Source of the DNA: an uncultured Oscillospiraceae bacterium
GTDB lineage: Bacteria; Bacillota_A; Clostridia; Oscillospirales; Oscillospiraceae
Reading direction: 5' to 3'
NCBI GenBank assembly: GCA_900757695.1
Contig: CAAEOU010000159.1
Span: 1-15,321, forward strand
Length of the DNA: 15,321 nucleotides
A model generated the notes under the pieces. That model saw only the letters and a list, made by a program, of their open reading frames with translations. It was not told where the DNA came from and did no database searches. The position numbers and the translations under genes were made by a program. This document shows, one piece after another, positions 13,818-15,321 of the stretch (the first letter of the stretch is position 1; every line of letters starts with the position of its first letter).

Positions 13818-13849
13818 TGGTTGGGATCCCGTAAAACCAACCATAATCA
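13818..13849 (+). promoter_or_regulatory. Inverted repeat and weak promoter before the thiolase gene
   Basis: TGGTTGG (13818-13824) and CCAACCA (13837-13843) form a perfect 7-bp repeat with a 12-base gap, overlapping the palindrome GGGATCCC (13823-13830). A -10-like CATAAT (13842-13847) begins at the right arm; the only -35-like hexamer, TTGGGA (13821-13826), is at 15 bases, so the promoter is weak or activator-dependent. Confidence 0.35.
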
Positions 13850-13879
13850 TTGCATCAATAAAGAGAGGAAGTATTTCCA

Positions 13880-15133
13880 ATGGAACTTCGTAATGTAGTT
13901 GTGGTAGACGGCTGCCGTACTGCAGTGGGCAAGTTCGGCGGCGCACTGCGTCCCGTCAGCGCCTATGATCTGGCATGTACCGTCATGAAGGGCTGCCTGG
14001 ACCGTACCGGCATCGACCCGACCCAGATCGATGAGGTCATTATGGGCCAGTGCCGTCAGACCTCCGATGAGCCCAATATTGCCCGTATGGCCGCCCTGAA
14101 GGTGGGCATTCCCGCTTCCGCTTCCGCCCATACCGTCATGCGCCAGTGTGCCTCCGCCATGACCGCCGTGCAGAACGGCGCCATGCAGATCATGACCGGC
14201 CTTTCCGATGTGGTGCTGGCAGGCGGTACCGAGTCCATGTCCAATGCGGTATTCTATGTGCGCGGCGCACGTTGGGGCGTGGGCACCGGCAACACCGAGT
14301 TTGTGGACGCCGTCACCGAGGGTCAGTTCCGCTCTCAGCCCCAGGAAATGTTTGGCCGCTATAACATGGGCGCTACGGCGGAGAAGATCGCCGAGACTTT
14401 GGGCATCACCCGGGAAGAGCAGGACGCCTTCTCCTTTGCCTCCCAGCAGAAGGCCATTGCCGCCATTGACGCCGGCAAGTTCAAGGACGAGATCGTTCCT
14501 GTGGTAGTTCCCCAGGGCCGCAAAAAGCCCCCCATTGTATTCGACACCGACGAATTTCCCAAGCGTGACACCAGCATGGAGAAGATGGCAAAGCTGAAGC
14601 CCTGCTTCAACATCACCACCGATGAAGAGGGCCGCATCTACAACAGCTCCGAGCTCACCGGCACCGTGACTGCCGCTTCCTCCTCCGGGCGGAATGACGG
14701 CGCATCCTGCATGCTGCTGATGACCGAGGAAAAGGCCAAGGAGCTGGGCCTGAAGCCCATCTGCCGGATCATCGGCATGGGTACCGCAGGCTGCGATCCC
14801 CGCACCATGGGCCTTGGCCCCGTGTACGCAGTGCCCAAGGCGCTGAAGAATGCGGGCCTGACCATGGATGACATTCAGCTCATTGAGCTTAACGAGGCCT
14901 TTGCCGCCCAGTCTCTGGGCTGCATCAAGCAGCTCCACTGGGAGGACAAGATGGACATCATCAATGTAAACGGCGGCGCCATTGCGCTGGGCCACCCCGT
15001 TGGCTCCTCCGGCTGCCGGATTCTTGTGACCCTGATGTATGAGATGAAGAAGCGGGGCCTCAAGTACGGCCTTGCCACGCTGTGCATTGCAGGCGGCATG
15101 GGTCAGGCCACTGTCATTGAAATGTGCGACTGA
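13880..15133 (+). CDS. Thiolase (acetyl-CoA C-acetyltransferase type)
   Basis: A 417-residue thiolase, slightly longer than the usual 390-400. It should cleave acetoacetyl-CoA with CoA to two acetyl-CoA, or run the reverse condensation. The catalytic set is complete: nucleophilic C90 (MRQCASAM), N338-E339 in NEAFAAQ, H372 in GGAIALGHPVGSSG, and C402 in LCIAGGMG. Around C90 the sequence is CASAM instead of the common C(G/A)SG, and SSSGRNDGAS replaces the usual NASGxNDGA, so chain-length or substrate preference may differ from textbook acetoacetyl-CoA thiolases. The ribosome binding site AGAGAGGAAG precedes ATG 13880. The next gene, a BKACE, starts 44 bases downstream without an intervening hairpin, so the two are probably co-transcribed. 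In phloroglucinol breakdown a thiolase would consume the acetoacetyl-CoA made by triacetate acetoacetate-lyase. Confidence 0.92.
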   Translation: MELRNVVVVDGCRTAVGKFGGALRPVSAYDLACTVMKGCLDRTGIDPTQIDEVIMGQCRQTSDEPNIARMAALKVGIPASASAHTVMRQCASAMTAVQNGAMQIMTGLSDVVLAGGTESMSNAVFYVRGARWGVGTGNTEFVDAVTEGQFRSQPQEMFGRYNMGATAEKIAETLGITREEQDAFSFASQQKAIAAIDAGKFKDEIVPVVVPQGRKKPPIVFDTDEFPKRDTSMEKMAKLKPCFNITTDEEGRIYNSSELTGTVTAASSSGRNDGASCMLLMTEEKAKELGLKPICRIIGMGTAGCDPRTMGLGPVYAVPKALKNAGLTMDDIQLIELNEAFAAQSLGCIKQLHWEDKMDIINVNGGAIALGHPVGSSGCRILVTLMYEMKKRGLKYGLATLCIAGGMGQATVIEMCD

Positions 15134-15177
15134 GCAACAACAACGCTTATAGATAGACTGGAAAGGATGTAATTACC

Positions 15178-15321
15178 ATGGCTAAATCCAATAAGATCAT
15201 GATTCAGGTATGCCTCTGCGGCGCCGGCACCAAGAAGGATAAGGCACCCACCGTTCCCTACACCGCCGATGAGCTGGCAGAGCAGATCGTTGCCTGCGCA
15301 AAGCTGGGCGCTTCTATTGCC
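15178..15321 (+). CDS. Beta-keto acid cleavage enzyme (BKACE/DUF849), N-terminal part
   Basis: The first 48 codons of a gene running off the right edge; the start is ATG 15178 after GAAAGGA. The visible residues have the family's opening: a first strand IMIQVCLCGAGTKKD, then PTVPYTADELAEQIVACAKLGA, matching the pattern of 3-keto-5-aminohexanoate cleavage enzyme and its relatives (VxxxGAxT, VPxTxxE, GA). These zinc-dependent TIM barrels (about 275-300 residues) condense a beta-keto acid with acetyl-CoA to give acetoacetyl-CoA or acetoacetate plus a new CoA ester. The zinc-binding His residues lie beyond the window. Next to a thiolase and 3' of a transhydroxylase, the triacetate acetoacetate-lyase role of phloroglucinol degradation is the most attractive reading; the lysine-fermentation role is the main alternative. 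Confidence 0.85.
   Translation, partial: MAKSNKIMIQVCLCGAGTKKDKAPTVPYTADELAEQIVACAKLGASIA

Noticed and set aside
1..15321. CRISPR arrays, insertion sequences, attachment sites, tRNA or rRNA genes
   Set aside because: No spaced identical repeats, transposase or integrase motifs, terminal repeats or tRNA-like cloverleaf sequences were found on either strand by reading.

Overview
The window looks like a chromosomal segment of a strictly anaerobic, moderately GC-rich Firmicute of the gut Oscillospiraceae/Clostridia type (Flavonifractor, Oscillibacter or Intestinimonas-like). This placement is inferred from gene content (a DUF5685 / J-domain / GrpE cluster, a GGDEF-EAL protein with an N-terminal Cys-rich PAS-like module, an oxygen-sensitive molybdo/iron-sulfur enzyme) and from the -35/-10 promoters and AGGAGG-type ribosome binding sites. 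No rRNA, tRNA, CRISPR, insertion sequence or phage gene was seen.

Layout. (1) 2-734: 3' part of a DAACS-family symporter, then an intrinsic terminator. (2) 735-3418: promoter with a palindromic spacer, a multidomain EAL protein with degenerate receiver and GGDEF domains, and a strong terminator. (3) 3433-5243: divergent SDR oxidoreductase (-) and LysR regulator (+), with overlapping inverted repeats between them. (4) 5256-7701: minus-strand operon of a membrane zinc-ribbon protein, a DUF5685 protein, a J-domain/TPR protein and a short GrpE, with start/stop overlaps. (5) 7702-8064: divergent control region with a near-consensus promoter, a direct repeat and a structured leader. (6) 8065-13707: seven-gene plus-strand operon of three small unknown proteins and a degenerate Nudix-like protein (in the order unknown, unknown, Nudix-like, unknown), a 173-aa unknown, then the large molybdopterin subunit and the three-cluster iron-sulfur subunit of a pyrogallol-phloroglucinol transhydroxylase-type enzyme. 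(7) 13719-15321: a perfect hairpin, a structured leader, a thiolase and the first 48 codons of a beta-keto acid cleavage enzyme (BKACE).

How the parts fit. The transhydroxylase would turn pyrogallol (for example from gallate) into phloroglucinol. In known anaerobic phloroglucinol degradation the ring is reduced, opened and oxidised to triacetate; a BKACE-family lyase (triacetate acetoacetate-lyase) then gives acetoacetyl-CoA, which thiolase cleaves to acetyl-CoA. Regions 6 and 7 therefore look like the entry and exit ends of a plant-polyphenol catabolic locus; the ring reductase, cyclohydrolase and hydroxy-oxohexanoate dehydrogenase would be expected beyond the right edge. The five small genes ahead of the transhydroxylase are the least explained part of the window and the best candidate for undescribed biology.
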